64,000 bases of DNA from Neurospora tetraspora (lineage: Eukaryota; Ascomycota; Sordariomycetes; Sordariales; Sordariaceae): positions 434,001 to 498,000 of the forward strand of contig NW_026944391.1 of assembly GCF_033439725.1 (NCBI RefSeq), given 5' to 3'. Positions 44,584 to 56,600 of this stretch are shown one piece after another. The first letter of the stretch is position 1. Every line of letters begins with the position of its first letter. The notes below the pieces were generated by a model, which ran no database searches, was not told where the DNA came from, and saw only the letters and a list, made by a program, of their open reading frames with translations. The position numbers and the translations under genes are program-made.

Positions 44584-47465
44584 TGCTCTTGGTCAGGGCG
44601 AGGGTGGGTGAGAATTGTTATGGGAGAAGGATGTTCGAAAGAAGGAAGAAAGGGCTGGCTGATGGAACTTGTTGTCTTTGCTTGAGAGGATGGGGTGGTT
44701 TGATTCTGGGATATTGTTCTAGGGGTGATTGGCGCAAGTTGACCATCCGACTGCTAGACTTGAGGATGAAGCAAGGATATAGAAACTCTACGCTTGAATA
44801 GGTTCTTCCCCTGGTTGTTGCGGCGGTACCAGTGATGTTGAGCTATAAGCAGGAAGAATGATGAATCCCACCCATAATAAGATCTTCAGTGTGCTTCGAG
44901 GACCGACCCCCTTGTCCCGGCTGTTCAACTTGCAGACAGGATTATTACGAACACCTCGAAAACCAACAAGTCCGACATGGCGAATGAGAATGGAGGCTCA
45001 GACACCATTGTAGGTACGGCTTAGACAAGCAACACGAGTTGGACACGCAAAAAGCGTCGTGGCCTCTCGTAGATAGATAGATGCTTGATAGACGTAGCTG
45101 ATATGGGGTATGGTGAGTCGTTGGCTATGTCCAAGGCATTCATTCCCGTGCAAGCCCACAGCAATGCAGGCTGCGTACGGTACTACTGTGTATGTGCCTG
45201 CCACCGTCCCTGCCGCCGCCGTCCTCCGGCCTGCACGTCCCTCCCCCCGACATCAGACGACATGACGCCCGCCCCGCGGACCAGGCCTAGGCACCAGCGG
45301 GTATATAAAATCCGTTACCTAACCGCTCTACCACAACGGGACCTGCTGTGGTCTTATGGCGCAGTGGTTCCCATTGATGAAAACTTGCGCGGCGGCAGTC
45401 TTCGTAAAGTCTTGCAGCAAGCTGGGGCGTTGACGTATGTTCGACAAGCTTACCTGGGCGACTTGGCTTTTTTTGCTTTTTTTGATGGGTTGGGGAATGG
45501 TTGATCTGGACATATTAGGTACTCTCCGGTACCCTCTTGCACCATAACTTAAGACCCTGATTGTTGATCTTGATGTGATCAAAGAGTGGTTACCTAGTTT
45601 TCTCCGTACGAACATATCGACGGGCTCAATGGGGGTTGATTTTGATTCGAGATCTCTGCAGAGTCTGCCATGCCCCCCATATATGTAGAATGTTGTTGTA
45701 TGTAGCAACTTCTTCTTAATCATCTGCTACGCGATCGATGCAGAAAGGAACCCAATGCTGGCAAATAAACAACACCCCTAGTAGAGGTACTAACGTGTTC
45801 GTTCACCTCGCCAGATCATGTTAACTGTTAGCTGAAAAGTCCAAGTGTAGCCAAGACATCCATCCCGTCGAACAGTCACTGCTGCCCGATATCACGCCTC
45901 AAGGGAGGTATTACATCAACATCGGATCTGATTATTCGATGCGAGACATAACTAGTTCAGTCCGAGGACTTCCTCCATGTCTTATCAAGAACCCGTCAAC
46001 TCGGCACCCAGTGGAGAGTGTGAACGTGAAACATGGTAAAAACCCGAAACATAAACCTGGTCCGTGGGTAAAGGGAAGGGAAGGGAAGAGCAGGTAAACG
46101 AACGGGAGAGATTGCCGATAAGCGCGAGACAAGAAAGACAAGGGAGGGGATGGACATGGGTAAGTGTTTACTAGTTTTCTTTCTCTTCACGCGGGCATTC
46201 GCTCCGCCTCTGTTGAATTTCCTAGGGAAGTAGACGATTGTCCAGAGCAAGGAGGGAACGAAGGGAGAGTGAAAAGCCGTTATTGGCCTGTCGAGCGGTT
46301 GGTGCTAGGATTTCAAACAGTCTTGACCGCACAATGGTTCTTCCCTTCGGACCCTCCCAACGCCACCCGTTAGTTAGTCCTCTTCCCTTGACTCCCCTTC
46401 GGCAACTGGGGAGGCACCATCACCATCACCATCACCAACAAGGGTCCTATTCGTTATCATCAAAGGAATTTGCCGTGTTTGCATCATGACATGATGTTCC
46501 CACATACCTCTCTCCCGTGGTCTAGATCTAGTACCCCTAACCACCAGGGGTAAAAGAAAAGAAAGGGCTCCTTTATTCACCCTCAGGATTCAACGAACTA
46601 CCTAGCGGGAGCCATGTAGCCTAACCGATGGTCCCTGATATTTGTGAAAAGTGAAAACAAACAAACGAATCAATAGTGAGTGAGCAAGCAAGACGACGCG
46701 CATTCCATGGCGCTAGGGACCACCGGGCTTGTAGGTACATTATGTGGTTGGTGGGTGATCCAGCCTCAGCCAGGTACTGTACCACCAACTTCATCCCTTG
46801 CCTGCGATCCAGAATCGGTTTCGAAGATTGGCAGGCAGTCCACTAGAACATGGCTTGGTGGATGAAGTGTGTTTTGACGTCTCACCAACATCATATCAAA
46901 GCCAACAACCGCTGAGTCACCATAACGAGCTGGATCTGAACTCGGAGCAACGTGTTGGTAAAACATGGTTGTAAACATGAAGGCGCGGCACAGTGGGATT
47001 GAATGACAGATGTCTGAATCAAAAAGCAACGTAGATTGCGCGTTGTTGTTGTTGTTGTTCAACACAGCATAGTAGCACCATCTCCCAGCCATGATTTGTC
47101 CAAATAGCTCTAATAAGTAGTAAACAGATCTGTGTGTGTGGTTGATCTGCCTGGTGTCAGATTGTATGTACGCCCCATCCATGAACGCTCGCTGGCCAGT
47201 TTCCTTCAAAAGCAAGATTGTAATGGCAGCAAAAAGGTGTACCTCCAACTCCCCGAAAATGCCCGTGTAAATGGTCCCAATCCCATGGGTGTAATACACT
47301 CGCAATGACTTGCCTGCCCTCATTTCCCTAGACGCCTTGAGTTCCCACGCTGACGAGTATAGTAGTAAGCAAAAATAGCAACGTGGATATATCAGGCCCC
47401 ACGGCAGGGATTAGTAGTGGCAAGGAATATGACAAGGGGAAATGAAAATAAACATGGGAATCATT
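44584..47465. other. Gene-poor 2.9 kb
   Basis: No conserved gene found. Contains a GTT microsatellite at 47042-47059 and a CACCATCACCATCACC tract near 46414-46436. A 185-codon minus-strand frame at 46766-47323 has no recognisable domain and is probably accidental or 3' UTR of the downstream Myb gene. Confidence 0.4.
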
Positions 47466-48413
47466 TCAACGCCAAGTCCCGTGAATCCCGCTCCGTCGAC
47501 TGCTCTTGGACTTGAGGCCCACGTCTCCATTGACCATCAAGCTTTTCCATCGCGTGCCGACGCTTTTGCGATCCTTGCCCATGCTGCGCGCGCAATCTTG
47601 CCAATCGGATTTTGTAAGCTTGAGCTTGTCTAGCACTAGCTCGACCAGAATGCGATCCTCTTCCGAGCTCCACGGCTCCCCGTTGGCCTCTACCACTACG
47701 TCTGTCCCTGGCGCGGTAGCTTGTTGGCGCTCGTTCTTTGCGTTGTCGGCGTGGAGCGCGTGATAATCCGAACGGCCGAGCCCGAGAGGGATGACTTCTG
47801 GAGCTATGCGCGACCGTGGGGGAGTTTGCGGTCGGCTGCCGAATGGTGGGAGGAACTGGGGTGCTGCGAGAGGTGTCGTCGCTCTTTGTTGTTGTGATTG
47901 CTGTTGAGCATGTTGCAGCTGATTGTCGCGCTGGTCCCTCTCGTGATCCTCGTATAGATCTGAGTCTTGTTCATTATTTTCTTCTCTCCCACGCCTGTCG
48001 TCTAATGCGCGGTGGAGCCTTAGCGGAGGTGGCCGCTTGATAATTCGCTTGCGCTGGGAAGGCTGATGGGCATTCCTAGACCCGTATGACTCGGAGGTTT
48101 TTCTTGCGCGCAGACGTAGCTTGACTGGAGGCATCGCGTGGGACATGGGCGGGGTGGGCAGTTGCCCTTGGGATATTGTGTGGGGAGTAACGGGCTGTGT
48201 TGCGATCGGTGCACCCATGGCGCTGTGCTCGAGGAACGGATCGGAGGAGGTCATGAGAAATTGCAGAGACCGAGAAGTGGTGAAGAGGTTGTTGAACTCG
48301 GCTGAAGCAGGCGCCTGCTTAGGACTGGCAGGAGGTGAGACGAAGAGAGCATGCTGAGGTCGTGTCTGTGGAAGTTGCGACAAGTCGCTACCAAAGGCTG
48401 AAGGTAGCAGCAT
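47466..48413 (-). CDS. Myb/SANT-domain protein
   Basis: Single-exon frame of 315 residues. Residues 1-245 are low-complexity (Gln/Pro/Ser-rich; HAQQQSQQQ, PPPLRLHR) with a few basic motifs (RKRIIKRPPP). The C-terminal domain from about residue 248 is Myb-like: PWSSEEDRILVELVLDKLKLTKSDWQDCARSMGKDRKSVGTRWKSLM, with the first and last conserved tryptophans and a third helix rich in basic residues. It probably binds DNA or chromatin in the nucleus. A single repeat suggests a small regulatory factor rather than a c-Myb type. The last 25 residues are basic (KSKSSRRSGIHGTWR). Confidence 0.82.
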   Translation of the reverse strand: MLLPSAFGSDLSQLPQTRPQHALFVSPPASPKQAPASAEFNNLFTTSRSLQFLMTSSDPFLEHSAMGAPIATQPVTPHTISQGQLPTPPMSHAMPPVKLRLRARKTSESYGSRNAHQPSQRKRIIKRPPPLRLHRALDDRRGREENNEQDSDLYEDHERDQRDNQLQHAQQQSQQQRATTPLAAPQFLPPFGSRPQTPPRSRIAPEVIPLGLGRSDYHALHADNAKNERQQATAPGTDVVVEANGEPWSSEEDRILVELVLDKLKLTKSDWQDCARSMGKDRKSVGTRWKSLMVNGDVGLKSKSSRRSGIHGTWR

Positions 48414-50680
48414 CTTGATTGGAAGCGCTGGTCGCAGTCTTCAGAGCGGTCGTAAAATGTTTGGTGTAGTGTAGGCGTCTTGGAAAACCCCAGCCCCAAA
48501 GATGTAGAGGAGGAGTATTGTAGACAAGCGCGCTCTTGTTTTCTCGGGATCAAGTGTTGGGGCGGTTTGCGCTTGCGACAGGCAACGATGAGCGGCGCGC
48601 GCAAAGGGGTTTGTTGATGTTTGTGTCGCGAGAAGGAGGAAGCTTCGGTTCAGTTCAGCAGCCGATCAAGAGTGGAAGTTGAGGCTGAAAGCAGGAGGCT
48701 ACGCGATAGGTTGTTCAAAGTTGTTGTTGTTGTTGTAGAGAAGGCGGATCTCAGAAGGAAGTGAAGAGGTCCTGATGAGGAATAATGCGCCTAATAAGAC
48801 TCCCCGAGTGCCGTCCAGGGTTCACAGGGAACATGCCCGCTGAGGCCCGTTAGCCTGCAGTTACAAAAGTGGGTCGCAAGCGGGCCACATGATGGGGCGA
48901 GCAAGGGGGCGCCTGCTCTTCGGGCTGTTACAGTTTCTATTGTTCTTTCATGAACCGCATTCCAAGGCACCCGAACTATCCATGACCCGAACTGGCGTCT
49001 CAAGGGGACCATGAGAAACGAGACACTTGATCAGTCACAAGGGAGCTTAGCTACCCTCGAGGATACCGAGTTCCCAGATATCAGACCTGCTGCAGTCGTT
49101 GCTAGTCGACAAGTCTCGAAAAGGTTGTTCAATCAAGCAAGCTGTGACGCCGAGATTGATCTTGTCAGTCATGTCCTACCATCCAAATCGGCGATGGTGT
49201 TGTGGCACACAGCTTATATTGGTTGCGATCGCTGTCAACAACAACCGGAAACGCTGGGTCGGATTGGCAAGGGAGCGATTTAATCTCGGCCGGCGAGAAT
49301 GAACAGAAAATGGAGGCCGGGAAGGAATCGGGTGCGAAGGGAGCCGAACGGGCAAAGACACTTCGCCGTCTGTGTCACTGACAAAGCTGGAAACGCGTCC
49401 AACGCCAACCAAACGCGATGCAGACGCGTGAGATCAAATGAGCAATTGTCCAATGAAAACACACAGAGGATGATTGTTTGTGATTGGTTACAGGGTTTAC
49501 ACATCCAAACGATGGTAATTGCCCGTTCGACATTTCGGAGCCTTAGTCTTGGCACCGGTTCCGAAACCACCCCGTCGTTCACGACGACTAACCAGCACCT
49601 GGCTCGTCGACCCCGGCCGACAAATATCGTCTACTCTCATCCTTTCAGCCCTAATCGGAAATTGGAGAACTGATATCTGGACAGGCTATCTGGAGGCAAT
49701 TTGAAAAACTGGCCATGAGTGACAGGAAACCTTCAGCTCTCTACACGATCCCAACCTTCTCTTCCATCTCCTTTCGTCTCACCGAACCCTTTGTGCTTGT
49801 AAAGTTGGGCTGACAGTCGAGTGATTCACCAAGCTGTCAAGACTCTTCTTTTATCTCCTACAACCCGGGGTTTCTTTTCAATGAAAACAAAACCTGAGCC
49901 ATTGAGGTCCTCATGGACCTTAGTGTAACACCCCAAACCTTGAATCAGCTTCATCCCGAGTATTGATACTGAAATACTATACTCGGGAGCAGAAGAGCCA
50001 TAACAGGCTTACCACATACCATCTATTTCTGACCCTCGCCTGTTTTTCTGTGATAGGATTCAAGGAGGCCGAGTGGCCAAGGCTGTGGTCTAACTGCAAC
50101 GATTTACGGCCAGGGTTTGCTTTTTCTTTGGAATATGGACTGGAATCATCGCGGAGGACAAGAATACACCTTCAAGGAGGCATGATATCTGTTTGAAGTG
50201 GGCAAAGGCATTCCGAAAAACACACCGGCACACCGGATTGCATCTCTAGAATGTCAGTTCCAGGTTCATATCACCACATCATTCACAGTTGTTCGGGAAC
50301 CTGAAGAGCGAGTGCTCTGGACATCCATCCAAAGTAAAACGCCAAAGAGCTGTAGCCAACCAAACGAGAGGACAGCAGCCCAACCCTTTTCTCTTCACCT
50401 TCCAACTCATCCCAATCTAAACCTTCCCTCCCCTACACCCGTGATGCACACAGCACCCATTCACCTTTCACGACGACCTTGGAAGATAAATTCTTTCTGT
50501 CCATAGTATAATAAGCTTGATAGCCCCCCAGTCTGCAGTCATTTCTTTCCCCCCTTGTTCTTTGTAACCCGTATATTGTCGACCATCACCTACCCACTCT
50601 ATAGTGTTCACTCAGGCCTTTCTCACCACCTCATCAACCGACAGTCACTATTCCTCAGCCGGAGTTCTTGTCATATCACC
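48414..50680. other. Divergent promoter region, Myb gene and Cys-cluster gene, 2.3 kb
   Basis: Long gap between two divergent starts with only short frames. Contains a TTG microsatellite near 48718-48736 and pyrimidine-rich tracts before the right-hand gene (50500-50620). Confidence 0.4.
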
Positions 50681-52986
50681 ATGGACTCAACCAGCAGCCA
50701 CTATACTCAAATTGAGTGTGCTGGCACCAAAACAAAGCCGCAGGAATCACAGGAAAGAGGGGCCCAAAAAGACAACCTTCCCATCAGGGATGGGAGAAGC
50801 GCTTTGGCAAAGTCCAAATGTGCGACACTTGCAATCGGAGAGCACCAGACTTTCTTCTCCGCTGCCGAGTTTGCCCCTTCTATGTCTGCAAAGCGTGTGT
50901 CTTTGCAGACATGCTAGAGGGGGACGGCAAGCATTTCGTTGACATTGCCGAAACGGACTGGAGTACAATTGACACGGCACCGAAGCGCACGACTAAAAGA
51001 CCACGTGCTGCCGCTCGCTCTCAGCCCAGCAACCCGGACACGACCTCTTCAGTCTCAGCCGCCGCTTCACCTTTCACTCAACATCAACCTCGACTACCAT
51101 CTTTGCGCGACCTGTTTCCTCCCGAATTCTTCCAACCCCCCACAAGTGCTACAATGCCACGCCGTCAAGCGGGTGGAGATGAAGACGAGGACTACATGCC
51201 AGACGAGGAGTATATGCCTCATTCTAAAAGGCACAAGTCGCTAACTCGAAGAGCTAGTCAAGAAGAGCTATCAGCTACCGACTCCCAGTATTCTGAGTCA
51301 CAAGGTGATCTCGAACTTGACGAAGCTTACACTGCCGCTAGTTATCGTCCCAACCCGCGCAGATCAGCGACAGTTGCCTACGATCGCATCAGCCAGACCA
51401 GTCGCACCTCACGACAACCTCACCGCGTCGAGCAACAACAGGAACTTTCTCACGGCCAGCAAAGTGAATCCCGTCGCAGTTTGCAACAAAACCAGTCCGT
51501 TGAAGAACAACAGACCTCTCGCAATCGCGTTACATGTGAGGTCAGTCGCGCTTCACGTCACGTTCACTTCGCCGGACCACAGCAGCAGGATCACCGCCGT
51601 GCCCCGCAGAGTCAAATCGCCAGCAACGTTCCCGTCAGACCTTCCCCTCTGAGCAACATGTCTCTACTCAGGGATTTCGAACATCCGTCGACTGAGCTCA
51701 CTGCCGCATCTGGTCGACCCGTTCGCGGCGCAATGGCGAGGGCCCTGGACCGTATGAGCAACCAGAATCAGGCCGGCAGTTCATCCGCTGTCAATCCCGC
51801 CGAGGAGGACTTCAGATCCGATGCACCTGGACGACCAGCGAAACCCCCCATCTCCCGCGAGCAACAGCGCAAACAGAACTTGATCATGGTTCTTTACCGC
51901 AGCATTTTCGACTCCAAGCTGAAAGAATTCCCTTCCCTCATGACCTTCCGCCCCATCCCCGACACCTGGCAAGAACCCTCCTCACTCCGCGCGGCCAGTC
52001 CCGCTCCTCCTCCCCCCAACACCCCCCTCAACCTCAACAACATCCCCCAACGCGCCGAATTCGACGCCTTCCACCAGCACAGTCTCTCCTCCACCCTCCG
52101 CATGCAAACCCCCTACGGCGGCCCTGCCGTCCCCGTCCCGCCCCTGGGCTACGAAAGCTACTCGTTCCAAAACTACCCCTCCACCCACAAGACCAACGAC
52201 CATGAATACTACTCGACAGCAGCGAACGACGTCTTCGGCCAGGCCGTCCCCTCGCTGCGCACCACGCCCAAATACCACCCGACCAACGAGATGACGCCCG
52301 AGGAGACCCAGCGCTACCACAACGATCGGCGGCTGTTCGTTAAGATGAAGGCTGCCTGGGTTGACAACGACAAGGTTCTGCGCCTGCGCGAGCAAAAGGT
52401 GGATGGAGACGCGCTGCAGACGCTGTGGGAGGTTGCCCAGGTGTTTAGGGCGAGAAACCCGGTTAATCCGAGTGCGGAGAGTGTGAAGTGGTTTGTGGAT
52501 AAGAGAGATGAGATTTCGAGGCCCAGATCTCAGAGTCAGCGCCAGAGCCAGAGTGCCCCTGCTGAGGAGAGCGGCCACGATAACCTCGAAGACTTGGTCA
52601 ACGCGGCGGCCGCGGCGGAGGAGCTGGAGGTAGTAGGGCCGGAGCCTATGGACGTTGACGAGCCGGAACAGCAAGAGGACGACGAGGAGATGCCGCAGCA
52701 GGCTGAGAACGATGAAGAAGACGATGATGATGAATATGTTGATGTTGACGAACTGGCACCGGCATTCAGAATGCTGCAGCAGCTGGAGCAGCAGCAACAG
52801 CAACAACAGCAGCCACCAGCTGCTTCGGTAAGCCCTCCTAGCATCCACTCCCAAGACTACGACGCCGACGTTGACACTCCTTCGGAGACACAGAGCGAGA
52901 TTGAAGATCACGAGAGGCATGAACGTGCGCGTTCTGAGCGGGCGCAAAGCAAGGGGAGGCTCGGTATCAACGACCTCCTTAACTAG
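50681..52986 (+). CDS. Cys-cluster, Gln/acidic-rich hypothetical protein, 5' frame conflict
   Basis: The body is a continuous frame from 50716 to 52986 (up to 756 codons). Near its start it has a metal-binding-like Cys cluster (MCDTCNRRAPDFLLRCRVCPFYVCKACV), preceded by a basic stretch (GKRGPKRQPSHQGWEKRFGKVQ). The rest is mostly disordered with a helical core (about 470-590: PEETQRYHNDRRLFVKMKAAWVDNDKVLRLREQKVDGDALQTLWEV) and a C-terminal Gln-run and acidic tail. The only strong ATG (ATCACCATGG at 50681) lies in a different frame and meets a stop about 70 codons later. The body frame has a stop just upstream of 50716, and no in-phase intron was found. One added base in the A5 run at 50766-50770 would join the two frames. 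Function unknown; a nuclear regulator is possible. Confidence 0.65.
52788..52814. repeat. CAG/CAA repeat (poly-Gln codons)
   Basis: Glutamine-coding triplet run inside the C-terminal part of the Cys-cluster protein. Confidence 0.7.
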
Positions 52987-53670
52987 AGAGAGTTGCCCAG
53001 CAACAACCAAGTATGACAGGTGTCATACTAGTAGGTACTTAGTACCACTTACTTTCCTTTGTCTTCAACTTGCTGGGTTTTTCTCTTTTTTCTTTTCCTT
53101 TTTTCACCATTAAAAGCAGCAGAAGTTTGTTGCTTTACGTTACTTGCTTTTGCTTGGGTGTGGGGCGTTTGTGCTTGTTCATCAAGATACCCCCCTTTTT
53201 CTTCACCATTCTGGCTTTTTTTCTTTTTTTTCTTTTTTTCTTATTTTGCTTCTTTATCGAGGCATACCGAGGAGAGATGACAGGCCTAGTAAGGGCGACA
53301 TTAGGAGTCAAGAATGCAAATGGAGGCATGTTGTCGGGAAATGGAGGGGTGATGTAGGCAGGCGGTAAAGAATGAAGGAAATAAGAGAAAATATGGCTGT
53401 TTGTACCTCTTTGGTGCCTGCGTGTTGTGGCGTGGTGTATTGTTGGTGTATTGTGGGATTATGTACCATGATTGTATAAGTATACGTCTACTTGGTGCTT
53501 GCCGTAAGGATCGATATAACGAGCGTTATACGGCCTACAAGGAACAAATAGTGCATCAAACCAAGTGATTGACTCAAACGGACGCCATCTATCTCATCGT
53601 TATATTGTTACATTTTTGTCTCTAAAGTCCCTAACATCATCTATAGTACAGAGCCGAGTGAGTTTCTTCT
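52987..53670. other. Convergent 3' region, T-rich
   Basis: About 0.68 kb between the ends of two convergent genes. The plus strand is very T-rich at 53088-53260, with several runs of 6-9 T, presumably 3' UTR and terminator DNA. No gene recognised. Confidence 0.5.
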
Positions 53671-56600
53671 TCACCTCTCCTCCGGCTGCAACACCTCGTG
53701 CCCAACATCAATATACTCCCCTTCTGCCTGCTCCTCACCTTCTTCTTCTTGCTGCTCATGCTCAGCAAACAACCTCCTCCTCTCCGGTCCGCGCTTGATA
53801 AACTCCACCGGCTTCACCACAATCTTCCTCATATGCACATTCACATCCGCCAACTCGACCGTCAACACATCTCCCACCCTCATATTACTGATCAAGCTGA
53901 ACCCAGCCAGGTTCTCCAGATCAATCTCGGCCCACAGATCAAAATAGTTGATCCGGCCGCGCACGCACGCGTTCTGCGCGTTGACGACCGTGTATGTGAA
54001 CTTCTCGGGGACCTGACCCTTCTTGCCCTCACCGAACCGCCACGCGCGCACCAGCGCCTGCAGGATCAGCTCGTTGCGGCCCTCATTGTTGGCCAGGTTC
54101 TTGGCGTAGCGCTCGCGCACCCGCAGCTGCGGGAATACCTTATTTTCGAGGTGGGAGGCGGTGAAGGGGAGGCCTAGGCGGGCGGCCTGCTTGTCGTCCA
54201 TGGGCGGCTTGAGGTTGTACTTGTCGAATTTGCGGATGACGAGCGACTTTTGGGACTGGCCCTGTTCGCTGCTTCTTTGGCGCTTGTGCTCCTCAAGCAG
54301 GGCGGCCTGGATTTGCCAGTGGACGAGCAAGTCCGAGTAGCGGCGGAGCGGGGAGGTGGCTTTGGTGTAGATGTCCACGCCCATGGTGTAGATGAAGGTG
54401 GGCGTGGCGGCGATGTCGTGGCCGCCCAGCAGGTTGCGCAGCGTGCGCCTCTCCTCGAGCGAGGGCTGCTTGCCGGCTACCAGCTGCGGGTAGATGACGT
54501 CCTGGGTGTAGGCGCGGAGGGCTTCCTCGTTCTGGGCGGCGAGAAGGTTGGTCCGGTAGGGGATCGGGATGCCGCGCTCGTAGCACCACAGGGCGGCGAT
54601 CTGGTTGGCTGTGCCCATGAGGTCGTCCACGATGGGGTGGAGGCCGCCGCTGACGGAGTACTTGACGGAAATGTAGGGGTCGTTGGTGCACGCGAGGAAG
54701 CCGCTTGGCGTGTGCTCGATCCGAGCATTCTCCAGCGAGAAATCAGCGCTGGGCGAAGGGAGGAAGATCGGCACGCTTCCCTTTTGGATGCGGACCTTGT
54801 GGATGGCGGCGGCGAGCTTCGAGAGGATCTCGAGGTCCTTGGCATTCTGTTCTGACAACTCATCCGGCTTGGTCATCTTCCTTGTCGGCGCCTCGTCCTC
54901 GGCAGACGGAGGGGTGCCAACTTCCAAGACGACATCGGGAGTCGAAACCTTGGGAATGCCTGCATCCACGGGCCCAACCGCAGTCGCCACATCCTGTGGG
55001 GTGATGTAGACGACATCTCCTATCCTTCCTGGGGTGATCTTATGGTCAAGAAGGGTTCCTTCTTCGTTGAGCCTCGCACTGAAAGTAAGAGAAGGCCGAC
55101 CGGGAGCCAAGGAGAACTCGGCGACAACTGCTTCATCTGAAATCATCTTGTCCACATGCCCTGGGAGGTAACTGGTTTGGGTCATGAGAGCTGCTCGCTT
55201 AGCTAGCGGACTGTCCGGTCTGATTCTCGACGTCGGGTCGGCAATGTGTACATGGATCCAGTACTCTCCCTCCTTGTCTGTTTTCTCAAGCGAGACACCA
55301 TCGTCGATCTCTTTCGCATTTGGCGCGTCGATGCAGTACACAGTTGAGGCGGAGAAATCCTGGCGGAGGGGAGCAAGTACGTCTTGGGCAAGCTCAGCTG
55401 GCTGTTGCTCCTCCGGGCTCGGTAGTAAACCGCCCGCCCGGTTGACCTGAAGGCCTGGGAGACGGAGGCTATGACGGGCGTGGATTTCCCAGGGCATGAG
55501 CCAGCCGATTTCCTGCAGGAAGGTCCAACCCACTGTAGCGTCAAGCACGTCGGTATCTTGGTATCTATTGAGGGCACGCAAGACGGCGGCACCAATCCAT
55601 TGGTACTTTGAGCTCCGTGGGAAAACATCCGAGGCTGCCCACATGTGAATAACGCCGATGACAGTCAAGGCATCCTGAGACCAGGAGTAAGTTGAGGCCG
55701 GTAGGACTCTGGTGGTGGGACCGAGCATTCCGTGGCTCGACCACTCGCGCATTTTCCGGCTGTGGTCGATGGCCAACCGAGCCTGCTTCAAGACGGGTTC
55801 CAGCCTATCATGTTCCCTGCGTGACTTGCGATCCAGGAGTTCGGGGCTGTAGTGGTCGCGCACCATTCTCTCAACTCGAGTAACGTTATCGACATCGGAC
55901 GTAGCGGCAACGTGAAAGATGATGGAGCTTGGGCCGGCGGTCCCTTGGCCGAGTGAGCGGAAGAAAGCATCTTCGAATGTGAGGATGTTGTAGACTGCGT
56001 ACAAAGCGGCTGGGGGGAAACCGGTGGATGACTGCTTGAGCTTGGGAGGGAGAAGGAACTCGGCAATCTCACCCAGAGTCATCAACTTCTCTTCCTCGGG
56101 AAGATGCCGATAAGGGTTGCTCAACCGTTCAATGTTGTTTTGGAAGATCTGTCGGGAGGCGTTTTGGAAGTCGAGCATCTTGGTGATCAAGCCGGCACCG
56201 TGCTCACGGGTCGGGCCTGCACGGAGTTTTTGGAGCTCGACCAAGATGGACATATCACCCACGGTCGAAGGCAATGCATCAATGACTGGCTGCAGATCGG
56301 CAGGGTTGGTGATGAACTTCTTGACGATGAAACCGGATTTGACGTTGGTGCTGGCAAACCACTTGCCGGTGACTGCGTAGAAATGGTCAATGCCATTGAA
56401 GCTTCCCAAGCAGACGGCGAGAACACCAATATTCCAGTCCTCGGACATGAGTTCCAACAGATCACCGGCTTGGACTCGAGGGGTGACCTGAGTATCGATC
56501 AGATCTTGATCATCGACCTGAGCAGTGGCATTGTCATTGTCGATATTCTCCATCTCGAGCATGTGCTCGGACCGCTTTGATGTGAATGCGTTGATGGGCC

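Noticed and set aside
45290-45450. tRNA-like words (GTGGTAGAGC on the minus strand, TGGCGCAGTGG on the plus strand)
   Set aside because: Neither can be extended to a cloverleaf with a B box at the right distance.
46766-47323. 185-codon minus-strand frame
   Set aside because: No ATG in good context, no domain, contains a microsatellite-encoded Asn run; probably 3' UTR of the Myb gene or chance.
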